Below are positions 29,001 to 43,528 of a stretch of DNA of 64,000 nt, in pieces (the first letter of the stretch is position 1; the number at the start of each line of letters is the position of its first letter). The position numbers and the translations under genes were made by a program. Source of the DNA: Galaxea fascicularis (Eukaryota; Cnidaria; Anthozoa; Scleractinia; Euphylliidae); contig OX419343.1 of the NCBI GenBank assembly GCA_948470475.1, positions 27,140,353 through 27,204,352 of the forward strand, given 5' to 3'. The notes below the pieces were generated by a model, which saw only the letters and a list, made by a program, of their open reading frames with translations, was not told the origin of the DNA and made no database searches.

Positions 29001-32000
29001 CCTTTAATTTCCAATATCAATATGTGAATTTTCCTTATCACTTATTTCATATATTACCGTGACATGCGGGGAGAATTTGTATAAACGTTAACTAAATTGA
29101 TCCCTGGTGATCATTTCGTATATTCTCATACCCTGTATGCCTGACGAACTAGTGATGTGGTAAGGAGAAGTTAGATAGTGGTCAGTGTTGGGATGTAATG
29201 GGTTCAACAACTGATCCCTGGTGATCATTTCGTATATTCTCATACCCTGTATGCCTGACGAACTAGTGATGTGGCAAGGAGAAGTTAGATAGTGGTCAGT
29301 ATTGGGATATAAAGGGTTAAAAAACTGATGCCTGGTCGCAAGGTCACGGTCTCCATATCTCGGCAAATGTTGATGAAAGTGGTAGATAAAAACTGTGCTA
29401 CTAGTTATCTGGTTTGCATTTCTCACCTTTGGACCGGCATATCCCATGGGACCTTGCTCGCCGATGTCGCCTCTGTCACCCTAGATAATGCCAATTTGGG
29501 GTTATGTTGATATGAATTCATATTTTTTAGGTCAAAAATCCAAATACTAGTACAAATGAGGACCTTGAATAACCAGGTCTAACAACTTTGCGAAAACGGC
29601 AAACACTCTATTTGCACCAAGCGCGGGATAACTACAATCATTGCCAAATGTATAAAACGAGCGTTAGCAAAGATGGCAATCAGTAATAGTATGCTAAGCA
29701 TCACCAACAGAAGTCTCTTTACCTTTTCTCCCTCTGGTCCTTGCTTCCCAAAATCTCCAGACTCTCCTGCATCACCCTGTAAGAACAAACAACTAAGCAA
29801 CGATGTTTCGTCATAGAAAAAACCTCTGGGAATGGTCTTGTGTACTTACTTTGTCACCCTGTTTTCCCGGCACTCCAGGGTCACCTGTCGCCCCAGTGGG
29901 ACCCTGTTAAGAAAATAGAAGGAGCGCAACGCCTTCGTTAAAATGATGCAACGTCAAGAGTCTATAGCAGCATTTTAACTCACATCGTCTCCGAACTGTC
30001 CACGGGACCCTCTGTAACCACTGCCTCCATGCATTCCTTTTGGTCCTTGCAGACCCGTAGTTCCTACGGGACCGGCTGTTCCAGGCATGCCCTGAAATAA
30101 ACGCGTCAGTGCTTAACAAGAGGTGAACGGACCCGATCAAAGCTAGACACATTTTTAAAATGGTCACCACCATTTGATAAAATGTAATTTTTCTTTAAGT
30201 TTAATCTACCTTGCTTATCAATGTGTACCAAAAAACGTAAACAACTTGCTTGCTTGGTATATTAACTAGGGTAGAGAAACTGGTGCCTTTGCTTTCGAAC
30301 GTGTTCTAAACTTTAAGTGGTCTCGGTGTTACCTGCCCATCCAAGTTTTCATTTTGTAGGTTCTGTGGATGTCAGGTAGGGTGTAGGAGTTAAGCCACAT
30401 ATGGAAATAGTGTACCAAACCTTTTGTCCAGGTCTACCAGGTCCTCCTTGTGGACCCGTCTTCCCTTGGGGACCCTAACAGACAACAGATAAAGTGCTCA
30501 GTTAACGTAACACTCAGTGAAATGTGCTCTCACCTCAGAATAAACGTTCTTTTCTTTTCTTTCTTTTTTTTTTTTTTGAGACAGTGACTAAAATATTGCA
30601 GAAAAAGAGTTATACTGAAAGACTTTCCTTCAGCCCTTGAACACCACAACTCAAATAGAACTTACGAAATCCGCCCTATCCCCAGGCTGTCCGCTCTTTC
30701 CTGGAGGTCCGGTTTCACCCTAACAAAAACCAAAGAGATTAAATACTAACTTTTTGGGGGGATTTTGACATCAACACAAAAATGATGAAATTACTCAACC
30801 TTTTTCCCAGATGGTCCATCTTCGCCATCACTTCCTGGGTCTCCTCTCTCTCCCTGTGGATTAAGACAAAAATAAACGAACATTTTCGTGTTCTTGTCGT
30901 TAGTACGTCTGATGATATGTAGACCAAGAATAAATTCACCTTGGATCCTTGACTTCCTCCCTTTCCAGAAGGGCCACGAGCACCGATTCGTCCCTGAAAA
31001 TAAAACTCGTTATTACCACGGCAATTTTTTATCGTTTTAGGGAAAACCATTTTCGAACGCAATTAAGTAACGAAAAAAGTGACAAACTTACAATCGGCCC
31101 TTTACTGCCAGACGGACCAACTACACCGGCGTTGCCCATGGGGCCCTATTAAAGCAAATACGACAGACTGAGGTAAAAGGTTTGCATCGAATACTGGCTT
31201 TTTCAAAAAAGCCGGGTTTGTTTGTATACGGGGACAGGGAAAAAGTTCTTAAATCTTATTTATACCTGGTCACCGTTTTGTCCAGCCATGCCGGAGACAC
31301 CCATAGCGCCTTCTAATCCCTATGATAAATGTTAGAGAAACAACGAGAGAAAAACGTTATTTTCTACTGTTCACCAATTCCACACAAATTCATAGCTAGC
31401 TCAGAAAACTTAATAATTGCAAGGGAACCTTACGGGAAATCCAGGCTCGCCACGAGAGCCAGGTGCACCGTTATCACCAGGGGCTCCCTGTGAGGAAAAA
31501 AACGAATATTTGTAAGGCAGCATTAAAAAAAGGTTCTGTCTTCGATCTTGTAAAGTGCATACTGGTCTGCCGTGGACTAGCTTCAGGTTATCAACGTTAA
31601 ATGATGAAGTACGTCCTTTGTTAGAGAGGTCCGTTTCACAAAGTAATCTTTCAATATCACCTTCACACCATCTTGACCAGGTGTGCCGATCGCTCCTTCG
31701 ACCCCAGGCTCTCCCTGAAATTAAAACAAATCTTCTCAGTGACCAAAGGGGAAATAATCACACTGTGCCTGACTTTAAATTGGAATGGATATCAAGTCAA
31801 TGTTACAAAAACCAGACGCCAGACCGATACTCCAGGCTCTCCTTGAAGTCCTTTGGGTCCAGCAGCTCCCATAATGCCCTGTGAAACAAAATGAACGACA
31901 GTAACGTAAGTGCAGGGTCTTTTAATTCTCAAGATGAGCTGAGCGGTCAGCCATCACTTACCCCTTCACCTCTGCTTCCAGGTTCGCCTTTAGCACCAGC

Positions 32001-35000
32001 AGGTCCAGGAACTCCCTAAAAACAAAAGGAAATAATTAAAACGATTTATCACTGACGATATACGGTCACGCTGCGGACCGAATTAGTATCATTGGAGACG
32101 GACAAGGCCCGAAAACAACTTTTTTTACCCAAAGTTTAAAGGCTAGGTTAATTGCTTCTTATGTGCGTTGGGAACATAACATCCAGAAAATTGTAAAATG
32201 ATCGAAGTGCGTGTACCTGAAGTCCACCCTCCCCTTTGACTCCAGAATCTCCATCTTCTCCACTTGGACCCTGAGTAACAGACAGAACACTTTACCGATC
32301 GTTCGAGAGCTAAAGTTACCTTCGTGTTGCTAGACTTGTTTCCAGTTACGTTTTACAAACATTAACTTCATGTTACCCTTACTTTAGCTCCCGGAAGCCC
32401 ATCTGGCCCTTGGGGTCCTATGTCCCCTACAGGACCCTAGAAGAATAAATAAATAATGAGATAAGATCATAACTTGATTGATCAATGAACACTTAAAAGA
32501 ACAATAACGGATGAACTGCCGTACGACCAAATGATAAAAGAAATTATAGATGAACGAACTCACATTCTCCTTGAGGGATGGATAAAATAACTTAGAAGAG
32601 AACAATGAAATTCTTCTTCTCACCGTTTGGCCGGGATATCCCACACGACCTTTGACTCCTGTATCTCCTTTCTCTCCCTGGAACGTAGTCACAAAAGGTA
32701 ACTGCCACGACCGCACTTATAACGTATCCAATAACACTATATACACGCCAATCATCACTGAATACCTTTACTCCTTCGGCCCCGTGAGATCCTGCTAAAC
32801 CGTTACTTCCTAGCTCACCCTGAAATGAAAGAGGAATTGTTTTAACTAAGTTAATACCAGTGTAGACCAACAAGCGACTACACCCTTGAATTCTTGAGAA
32901 GGACAAATGATCTATTGATACTAGAGAGTCCCCTATACTTTTCTCCTGAAACGTGATTGGGACTATTTTTTTCTCGTGAAACGTGATTTAGGTTTTTTTT
33001 ATTTATTCGTGATTGCCCATGTTTGATTTTTGCGTGCACGTGAACGAATTTTGGGAATTATCCGTGATGCGTGAACAGTCTCAATATTTTTACGTGAATG
33101 CATTTTGCAAAGTGGTATTGGGGACCCTCATACTAATACAGTGGTTTCAGTTGAGGTACGTAAGTAACAAGGATTTGCTTGGATTTGCTTTACTTCACTC
33201 TGAGTGACTGGCAAAACTTGCGCTACATTCAATCAATGAGAAGCGAAACCGAAACCAATTGTGACTTACTAAGTAAAATAAGTAAAGTAAAGTAAAACCT
33301 TTATTTAAGTGTCGATTTGTTTAGCCTCATGAGACTAATTGGGGACACTAATTAAGATGCACCTATAGACAATTAAATATTTACAAGGAAATGATTAAAA
33401 TTACGGGAAAACTTATGTACAAGATATAATTTAAAATTTCAAAATTAAAAAAAAAACTAAAATTTTCCTATTGACTACACAGATTACAGCAATTGCTGTT
33501 GTTAATTACTACCTAGTCAAGGTTTAGTTTTCTTATTTCGTTTATGAAGATGCGTAGACTTGGTGAATCCCTCTGATTTTCATTAAGTTTCGACCATAAA
33601 AACGGCCCAAGATATCTGACAGAGTGCTTGCCATAACGTATAATTCACGTGCAATTCCCGCGCTTGACGCCGACTGTATGCATTGTCCTTCGTATTCAGA
33701 TTGATTTATTGCGCAGCTTGGCTCTGTCGTGATTATGATTAGTTCGAACAACCGCTTTGGTGTTGGCCTTGCGACACTTAGTTTAACCTCACAAATGTAC
33801 AGTATTACTGATAGCTCATCAGTTGTTCAAGTTGCAAATTATACCCTGACTCCTTGGTCGCCCATTGGTCCCTTCTTGCCATTTTCACCACTGAATCCCT
33901 GCAATAAAAAATCACCACGTCTTAGAAAAGGATTAAACACGATTTTTTTCTTTACTGGCCTTGGCAGAAAATGTGGACTAACTTTAATCTATATTCTGAC
34001 TTGGCGCATTACTTCTGATTCGCTTCTCATTACGGTCAGTGATATCCGAGTTTATTCCAGGGAAGACGTGCCAGTAATCGTGGAAGCAAGCAATATTTCA
34101 TACTGTGTTTTGCGAGTGTGAAACGACATTTTAGAGGACCAAAGCTAACCAAGGGACTAACCTTTTGCCCTCTTGTACCGCGCCTGCCTGATCTGCCGTG
34201 GGAACCTGGACCTCCCTGAATTTTTAAATGAATAACAGCCGTACATAGATTATAGACTACACACTTGAAATTTTATGATCAAAGAATATAATGATAATTA
34301 AACCATTAAAAGCTGTCTCTAGATTACAAACCAAATCTTAGATTTTTGATAACGTACCGTCTCACCCTTGGCCCCAGGCTCTCCTGTTGGTCCTTCAGCC
34401 CCCACACCACCCTGAGAAAAAACAGACGAATCGGTTGACCAATAATACGAGGTACATTCATGGGCGTTTGAATTGAAACCCAGAGTTTCATAGACGTGGC
34501 CTTCAAAAACACAGATCACGTAAACTACAGTCAAAGTTTCTTAGTAAAATACCTGCATCAGATCACCAACTTTACTGATCTTTACTGCAATTACCAATAC
34601 AACCTTCCGCTATCGTGTTACTGTATTACTTGTTACCCAGTCTCACCCTCGCTCCTTGTCCGCCATCCTGTCCCATCATGCCAAGCAATCCTAGTTGGCC
34701 CTATATAGCCAATGCAAAAATGAGCCTTTCAAGTTAAGATTATTTTACCAGGAAATGCCCTCACAATTATTTCATCAATAACATCACTACTCATGCAACG
34801 TGTAGTCGGCAAGCATGCAGCATCACTGCCTTGGAGATACGAACTTTGGTGCGCGACTGTCGGACAACTGACAAGGTGCCTGCTTGAAAAGCGGACAGCT
34901 GATTGGTTTACTTGCTGTCTGAGTGACTAGTGATGGCGAAGGGATAGACTGTGTGTAAGACTCGCTCACTGCAAACTTCAAGGGTTTAGCCTCAGTTTAT

Positions 35001-38000
35001 CAAAGCGTCCTCTGTAGTCATGATACAATAATCATTTGAAGTTACGTTTTTACCGTGGGTCCAGGTCTCCCGATGTCTCCTTGTTCACCTTGTAAACCAA
35101 CACCTCCCTGTAGGAATTTTAAAAAGTGAAAGTTGTAAAATCTAAAACCTTGATTTTGTTTTCCTAAGCTAACTACAGATCCTTTTGTTGCAGCTGTCTC
35201 ACCATTTCCCCCGCCACTCCGTTTTTCCCTGCAACGCCAGAATTTCCCTGTGGAGAATAAAGTAAATCAGTTTGAATTTGCTTAGAAGAAATAATTTCAG
35301 ATGAACATTTCATATAGATCAGTTGGCGAAGCTCGCTGGATTAATGCCGGGAAGATTGCGATTGCAAAATTAAATGTAATACCTCTTTTCCTGGGATTCC
35401 ACTTTTACCTTCATCACCTTTGAAGCCCTGAGATCAGACAGAAAAACAGCAAATAAGTTGTAGCAAAAACCTGCCACGCGCTTTCCAAATCTTGAAATGA
35501 CGACAAGCGTAAAGCGCCTGAATTCCTTCCGCTGGGGCCAAGGGTGAAATACCACTACGCCTTCCCTTTTCAAACTGAGTAAAATTTAAGTTGTTCGACA
35601 TTCACCGTTTGGTTGGTAAAGGGTATGTCTTTGGTGGTGTCACTTGCCCGGAATAGCTTTACTAGCCGATACGTTTAAGTATCACATGGCAAACGACAGG
35701 TCCATTAGTGTCCATGGAGCCTGTTTCACTCACAGACTATAGACCGTTACTTTGTCTACGTACTATTCTGCCTTGTTCTCCACGTTCTCCTGGATTCCCT
35801 TGTGGCCCAGTCTCGCCCTACGTGGATGATGAAAGAACCAGTTGCAAGAGCACTGATGGACACACAGATTAATTGAAGGAGGCGAAAACCCCCAAAGAAA
35901 CAAGCTCACCATATCACCAGCCAAACCGTCCTCTCCGTTCTCACCTTGCGGCCCAGCGTTACCCTGAAAAGCATCACCAATATTTCATTAGATGCTTTTA
36001 GAAGAGGATTTCAGTTCAAACCGCATCTGGTAATCAATAAAATCTACCCTACCTGTGCTCCGGATCCACCCATCAAGCCTGGCTTTCCCACAGGGCCTCT
36101 ACTCCCCTGGAAAATGACATTTCCTCAAATAAACTGGAACAACTAAAACGTTTGCAAAGCAACAGTGTCTATAAATTTGCTTTAACTTTCTTCGTTTTCC
36201 TGTGATTTTAACTCACCTTTGGTCCCCTTTTCCCACCACTTCCAGCAATTCCACTTTTTCCTTGAAGGCCCTAGCGTACGGAGATAAAGGAGACAGAAGA
36301 GTTTACTCGACTCATCTGAATTTCTTTATCTGATGTTTGTTTTATGGGTAACAGTAGGTGTGACGTGAGTCTTTCCCTTGCACGACAAGATTAAACAAAA
36401 GACTATACAAAACCCTTCCCGCAAACCCGCAACACACCAAAAGACTAAGTAATGCTACAAATTTAATAAATTTAAAATACATAGAAGATTATTAAACGCA
36501 GAACTAACAACTCCTAACTTATAATTTAGATATAAAACTAAGCTAACTTAAAAGATAACACTAAATTAATTAATTACTTAACTCTTATATTTACAATCGG
36601 ACAGTTCAGTTCAGTTTCTTTCTCCACCAACGTGCTCCACCAACCTTCAGTTTCTTTCTGTTCTCTACCAACGTGCTCTCTCTTTTCACCTTCTCAACCG
36701 CTTTCACTTTCCAACGCTCCGGACAACGCGACTCTCCGCTTCTCTCCGTCAAACTTCTGTACTTCTTTTCCTCTTCCTCTTTCTCTTCCTCGATCACCGC
36801 CAATGACAAATGGATTTTGCCTTTGAAATCTTTGGTCGGCGTCTGCTAATGTATTTTAGCAAGGTAAACTCCTCTTCTCAATTCTTCAGCGTCTCAACTT
36901 TTCAACAACCGCTTCTTCAACCTCCTCCAACTGACAACTGACTGACTGACCACCTTCACCACGAAACTTACATTTATATACAGATGCATACTATTAGCAA
37001 TTAACACTTTACATACATACGCGGTACCTTACAATCCTATGTTATTTTACACTCTTACGTCCTAAACACGATAACTTTACACTCCTATGATAACGCTTTA
37101 CAAAATTTACAAGATATTAATTACAGACTAAGTTACAATACATCTCTAATTACAAACCACACTACAACGCTGAATTAACACTAGATAATTAACGCTAGGA
37201 CGATATGAAATACTGAAACCGAAAAACTAACAAAAAGCTAAATAAAAACATGACAAAAATAGAAAATTTCGTGACAGTAGGCCACTACCTCAAACTTGAA
37301 GGACGATCTACATTAATCAAAGTACCTGCTCAAACAGCTTCACTCTTGTTTTTCCTACTTTCCTGCTTCCGTATAACAATCGCAATGTAACGGTTACATT
37401 GCTCTATTACGACAATATTGATCTGCGTGGGGACCAAGTATCTGCGATTCGGAAACATATCCTCCGTATGATGTCTTTTTTTTTATACCCTCCACAAAAT
37501 CCTTGCCGTAATGTGTGCATGTGTAAGCTCTTTTCTCCGTGTGCAATCTCTTGTATGGCAGCGTATATTTCTCAACAGTGGTTGCGTTAACTTCAGTGTT
37601 ATTTTCCGAGTTCTTTCTTTTATAGCACCTTTTACTTGCTTACCTTTTGTCCCTTTTTTCCTGCCAATCCCATCATTCCAACCTCGCCCTCTGGACCCTA
37701 AAACAACAAAACGATACCAAAAACTTTGGCGGAGAGTTTATCTGTCTATTCAACTAAGGAACAATTCGTTACTAATGTAATTCGTAACGGAAAAACATGA
37801 CTGTTACTTCTACTCACAGGTTCTCCTTGCTTTCCAGGCTCTCCGTCATGCCCACGATCAGCCTGACAAAAAGAGATCGAGTTTTAAATACAGAGCTAAG
37901 AAGTATGGACTTGACCATGTCTCGAACCAATGTATAAACATACGTTATTGGACACCACTGAATTTGGCTGTCGGAAATATATTGATATGTTAATCCTTGG

Positions 38001-41000
38001 CATGTTTTGGGTTAAATTAAATAAATACAAAATGCAATACATTGGTCATCCGTGTTCCAAATGTCACCACACAGTTAAACAATCCTATGGACTGGAAAAA
38101 AAACGAGGAATACGTCGCTTAACTCACTGGTGTTCCAGGCTTCCCTTCTCTTCCCCTCGGTCCACTCCTTCCGCGAGGGCCCTGGGATAGACATGAGAAG
38201 TAACGTACATTATAAGTTGTGATCGTTGCCAGGAAAGGAGTGCTTAAAAGGAAGGAGTGGAATTACTTACCACAGGTCCAGTTGATCCACGAGGGCCAGC
38301 GCTCCCTTGAGCACCCTACAATAATACTAAAATTGTTAGAAAAAGAAATGAGCTTCATCTATTTATAGGAGAGATGTCTCTCCAACAGTTACCATAACGA
38401 CGGCTTTACACTTTTTGTTTGTTTCGCTCCAAACGTTAAACAATCGAACTGAGTAAATAGATTACTGACAGGGTACTTACAGATGCGCCCTTGTATCCAC
38501 GTGAGCCTCTGCTACCCCTGTAGCCAGTAGGGCCCTAAAGAATATAGAAAGTAAGTTATTCATTCTTATCTGATGTGTAACGCTAAATGCTTTGCGTGAT
38601 CAACAAGAGAAGAGTGTTGGGTTACCTTGGCTCCCGTGACTCCTTCTCTTCCCGTCTGGCCAGGCCCTCCTGAAAGTCCCTGTGAAGTGAAAACGAGTTA
38701 TTATTAAAGTGAATAAACTGAAAAGCTTAACAGTAGTTAGTACAAAGCTCGGAATAAAATTAAGAAACTATGGATCGCGCGCGCCGTTCACACTTACCAG
38801 TCAGATTCATAAACCCTAAATCGATCCAAGCAGGTTTCGACTTGAATTGATTTGAAAATGGAAAATTCAAGAAAGAGTCGAGATCTATCTGAACTAGAAG
38901 AGGGGAAAGATGGTCTCGGATAAGAGCGATCTTAACTAGTAAGTGCGAACGCCCCACTGCATTAAATTTGTCACGAGCTTGCCACAAGGAAGAATATCTA
39001 CTGATACTCCGTTCAGGGGTCGGATGAAGGTTACAAGAAGACTATGCTTGGTCGTGTTTTACTTGACCCAAATGTTAGGCGCATCCTCAATCAACTGTAA
39101 GGGTGGATACTGTGAGTGGGCACAGTGTGATAGCAAGGAAGAGAATGGAGATATGCGAGAAAAGATTGTAATCGTAATGTTACCTAACCTGATCTCCTTC
39201 TTGACCTGGTGGTCCCATTGATCCTGGGGTGCCTTGTGATCCCTGAAAAAACAGTTTAATTACGGCTGTAATTTCCTAAAATTTCTTTTACTAGGGCTCT
39301 GGCCGATGCTCCTCTCGCACAGACACAATATTCAGGTATAAAATACATTTACTGACATAAACTAAGAATGTTTTAGAAGAGGTCACCTTTGTTCCTGTTT
39401 CTCCCGGGAGACCTCGAGCTCCAGGAGCGCCCTGTCGGCCCTACGGAGAAAAAGACTCCTGTTTAGAGGTACTGCCGAAAAACAAGAAATAAGGTATTGC
39501 AATGCCTTATAATACACTCATCACAGAATACTGTAAGATTCTGATTGGTTCTGCTGAGGGAACATAATGCAATACATAATACATCACTGTTAACCCATTA
39601 GAAAAGCAGTGATAGAAAAGAAAACCTACAGGTTTGCCTTTGTTCCCAGGCTTCCCGCGTCCCCCTGGTGCTCCGTATTCACCCTGTAAAGACAAAACCA
39701 AAGTTAGTCGTCAGTCAGTCACAGGAGTGAGGAAAAAATTGCTCATAAAGATTAAGTTAAATGCCAGATTGTTGTACCGGTCTTCCGGTGCCTCCTCTTG
39801 ATCCTGCATCACCAGGGTTTCCCTACAAACAGAACGGAATATTGGCGGAAGATTCTCCAAAGATTAAGCAAACGTTTCACCAATGATTAAGTGATAACTT
39901 TTATCTCTCCACAGTATATCGAGAGGATAAGTCAACGAAATTCAGAATCGACTAAATTCTATTGAGTATAAAGATAAAGACTAATTATTATGCTGTTATT
40001 CTAACTTCAACGTGCAGTGAAGGACAAAATACCCGCTCCCCGACAGGTCCCTGGACGCCCTCCGTTCCCGTGATGCCTCGCTCTCCCTGCAAAAGAAAGG
40101 ACGAGGAAATGTACAGAGTACCTCAGGCTCAAATGTGTTAGTGTGACCTCGTGAAACTGAGTATACCAGTGAAAGCCCTGTAGATCTGGATGAAAAACTG
40201 AGAAAAAAAAAAACGAGCTTCTATGAATCGAAAATTCCTTGGTAAGAGAATAGTATTATCATCACCATTATCATTGTTATTGTTGCCACACGTGCATACT
40301 GAGAAAAAAACACCACAGTCAATGACCTGTCTTCCTTTAAAGCCAGGTCCTCCAGGAACACCGTCCTCGCCGTTATTTCCTGTCAAACCCTGTTCCCCCG
40401 GGGGCCCCCTTGAGCCTCTTTCTCCCTGGTATCCCGAGGGTCCTTTTCTTCCAAGGTGGCCTGTGGATCCCGGTTCACCCAGCGGACCGGGGACACCCGG
40501 GGGTCCATCTGCTCCTTTTGAACCCTAAAAAAACATTATAGCAAATTATATTGTATCAAGATTTCATAAGTTCTAAGTAAAATTGGATTACAAACCAGTT
40601 AGACTAAAAACTTAGCATCTTAATCCAAGATGCTCATCCCTAATTAAGCATACAAAGACCAATCTCTTTCCACATACGTAATGCCCTACTCTTAAATTAT
40701 ATTTTTACTAAAATAACTAATTTTAACGAGCTTACTACTGGCCCGATTTCTCCTTCGTCACCGGAGTTTCCTTGCGCTCCCTACAAAAGAATACCAAAAT
40801 GTAAAAGAATTCCGCTCTCAGAAACTATGAGGAGACCAGCGAGAGTATGGATGGAATTGTAGGAATGTTTGGGTAGTGATCGTTTGTTATGGAGAGAAAT
40901 TTGTTTAAGACGAAGCTAACACCGTAGAATGCAATGCGTGCCATCTTCCCTCTACCCAAACCATCCCACAATCTTTCACTAGTGCCAGTTTCCGTATTGT

Positions 41001-43200
41001 TTCCGAGTGGAAAATTACAAAATCTGATGAACGAGAAAATAACAACAACAACGGCATATAACACCAAATAAACCGAAGAAAGAAAGATCAAATGACACAA
41101 CCAGCGAACAAACTCTTTAATGAAAAACGTGAATAAATATATCTTATTAACCAAGCACGGGGGCCGTACTGGGAGAATATCGGCCCGACGTCTTGACAGT
41201 ACGGACCGAGCGCTGCGAGGTCCGTACAAAAAAGACCGAGGCCCGATATTCTTCCAGTACGGTCCCGAGCAAGCTTGGTTAATAAGAGATTTATTACACG
41301 ACTGAAGACAACGCGGCAACAACGCGGGATCATTCGGGACAATACCCGGTCCAATACTTAGAGAATATCGGACTGGCAATAGAGCAATTTTATTGGCCGA
41401 ATTTAGTTATTGGCCCTCTGACTGTCCAAGTCGTATAATTAGTGAAAGAAACAATAAACGAAGAAAAGAAAGAAAGAAGGAACGAATGAAGAAAGAGTGA
41501 ACGAACGATGAATGGATAGATAACGAATGAGCAATCGTACAAATCTGTTACGTCAGTGATACTTACTCGGTCACCAGAGAAGCCTATTAACCCATATTTT
41601 CCCATGGGCCCTGGATCACCCTGAAGAGTGAAATCAAATCGTTTCGTTAACTCTTCCAGTCAAATTATCAGTACACTAACAAACATTGATACACACGTAC
41701 TCATTAAATACAAAAAGGAAGCAATGGAATACACAGAAGACAAAACAAAAAATACAAACAGAGAAAGTGGGACTGAACTCTAACCTGATCACCGTCCTTT
41801 CCAGCAATCCCGTCCGGTCCTGCTGGTCCCTGGTAGAAGGCAGACCTCACTGTTAAAGGAACATCAGAACACAAATAAACTGAAAGGGATGGTACCTGAA
41901 CTATCAAAACGAAATGTCGCACTGCGCATGCTAATTTGTTCAAAGGTAAAAACTCATTTTCGTTACACTTATGACGACATAAACTTCGCGGTAATTACTT
42001 CAAAAGATGGCAAACAAATTACAACGGTATTATTTTCGCTCCCAAATTCTCACTAAATGCTGCATTGTATTTGAAGGCGCAAGAGCAAGCCATAAACTTC
42101 CAAAGATAGCAGGAAAATGATAGGTAGCATTCTTGGAACCAACTGTCAGCAACATAACATTTATTGAATGTTTAAGGCTGTTTACCAGGCGGACTTTTGA
42201 CATGCAACCTGACGTTAGCCGTTGCTCGCCGATGATTGGTTCTTACCTCATCACCGTCGTCACCACGGTAACCCTTTTCACCTGGGATACCACGCCTGCC
42301 TTGATGACCAGTTCGACCTGGGACTCCATCATATCCAGAATCACCGATGTTACCCTGAAAATGATCAAGAGAAGACACTATCTAATAATAGGTACAACCT
42401 ACACAAAAGCATAAAAGTACTACAAACTCTAAGTAAAAATAAAATAACATTCAAGTCAAATTAGATGATAGCTAATCCTTCGAAATACCGCCTAATACGT
42501 AGCTGATGAGGTAGTGGGCCGATCAATTGAATAACACAAGACTGAGCAGGATAATTATTCAACGCATTGGTAGCAAAGCACAGAAAAGCTGGAAAAGCTG
42601 TTATTTTTCTACACTGATAACACATGAAATTACGTATATTGTAGGATGCCTGTTAAGTACGCGCGATGAATATTGAAAGCGCCATGACCACAGTTTATCT
42701 GGAAAGCGTTGCAATGTGTTGAATAATAATAATGACTGATTATTGTATCTCACCCGATAGCCTTTTGATCCAGCGGGACCTTGGGTGCCGGGTTTGCCTC
42801 TTTCGCCCTGTGAAGGATCGAGATATTAGGCTCAAATATAATTTCCTTAACGTTATAACCTTCTTTTTACCAAAAACAACAAACCATGGACATCACATTG
42901 TTATGGCCACAGGTATTTTTCTTTTGCAGCACCCAGTTATGGAACTGTCTCCCCGACATTATCAGACAGAGCAGCTCGCTACCAAATTTTAAGACCCATA
43001 CGAAAACTTACCTTTTTAATAAATGTTATAATTTAGATTAGCATGTAATACAGTTTTAATATCTTAATAATGTTTTAATATAGTTTTTACCTGAAAATTG
43101 TAAAATTTTCTTATTTTGGATTGTAACTATTGTAACGGGTTATTGGGCTAGAGGGAAATAGTGCTATATAATATATACGCATATTAGCAATGAATAAAAA

Positions 43201-43235
<35 letters not shown>

Positions 43236-43477
43236 CATATTATTATTACTAAGGCTTCCTAGCAGCACGAAGTAAGATATCGCTTTGATGAACCACACGA
43301 TGTTTTTGAAGTTCATTTTTTAATCAAAACATGTTTCGGATGAGACATCATCCATCATCAGTTGCACAGTGAGGAATAAAATGAAAATGAGCAATAATAG
43401 TTTAACAAAGTGAGATATTGACAAGAATAATTAAGAATGAAGGCGCGAACCAAAAAATCAAAGAAACCCTAACCCTA

Positions 43478-43528
<51 letters not shown>

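Noticed and set aside
43466..43478. Telomere-like CCCTAACCCTAA
   Set aside because: Only two units, next to an ATT microsatellite; too short for an interstitial telomere.
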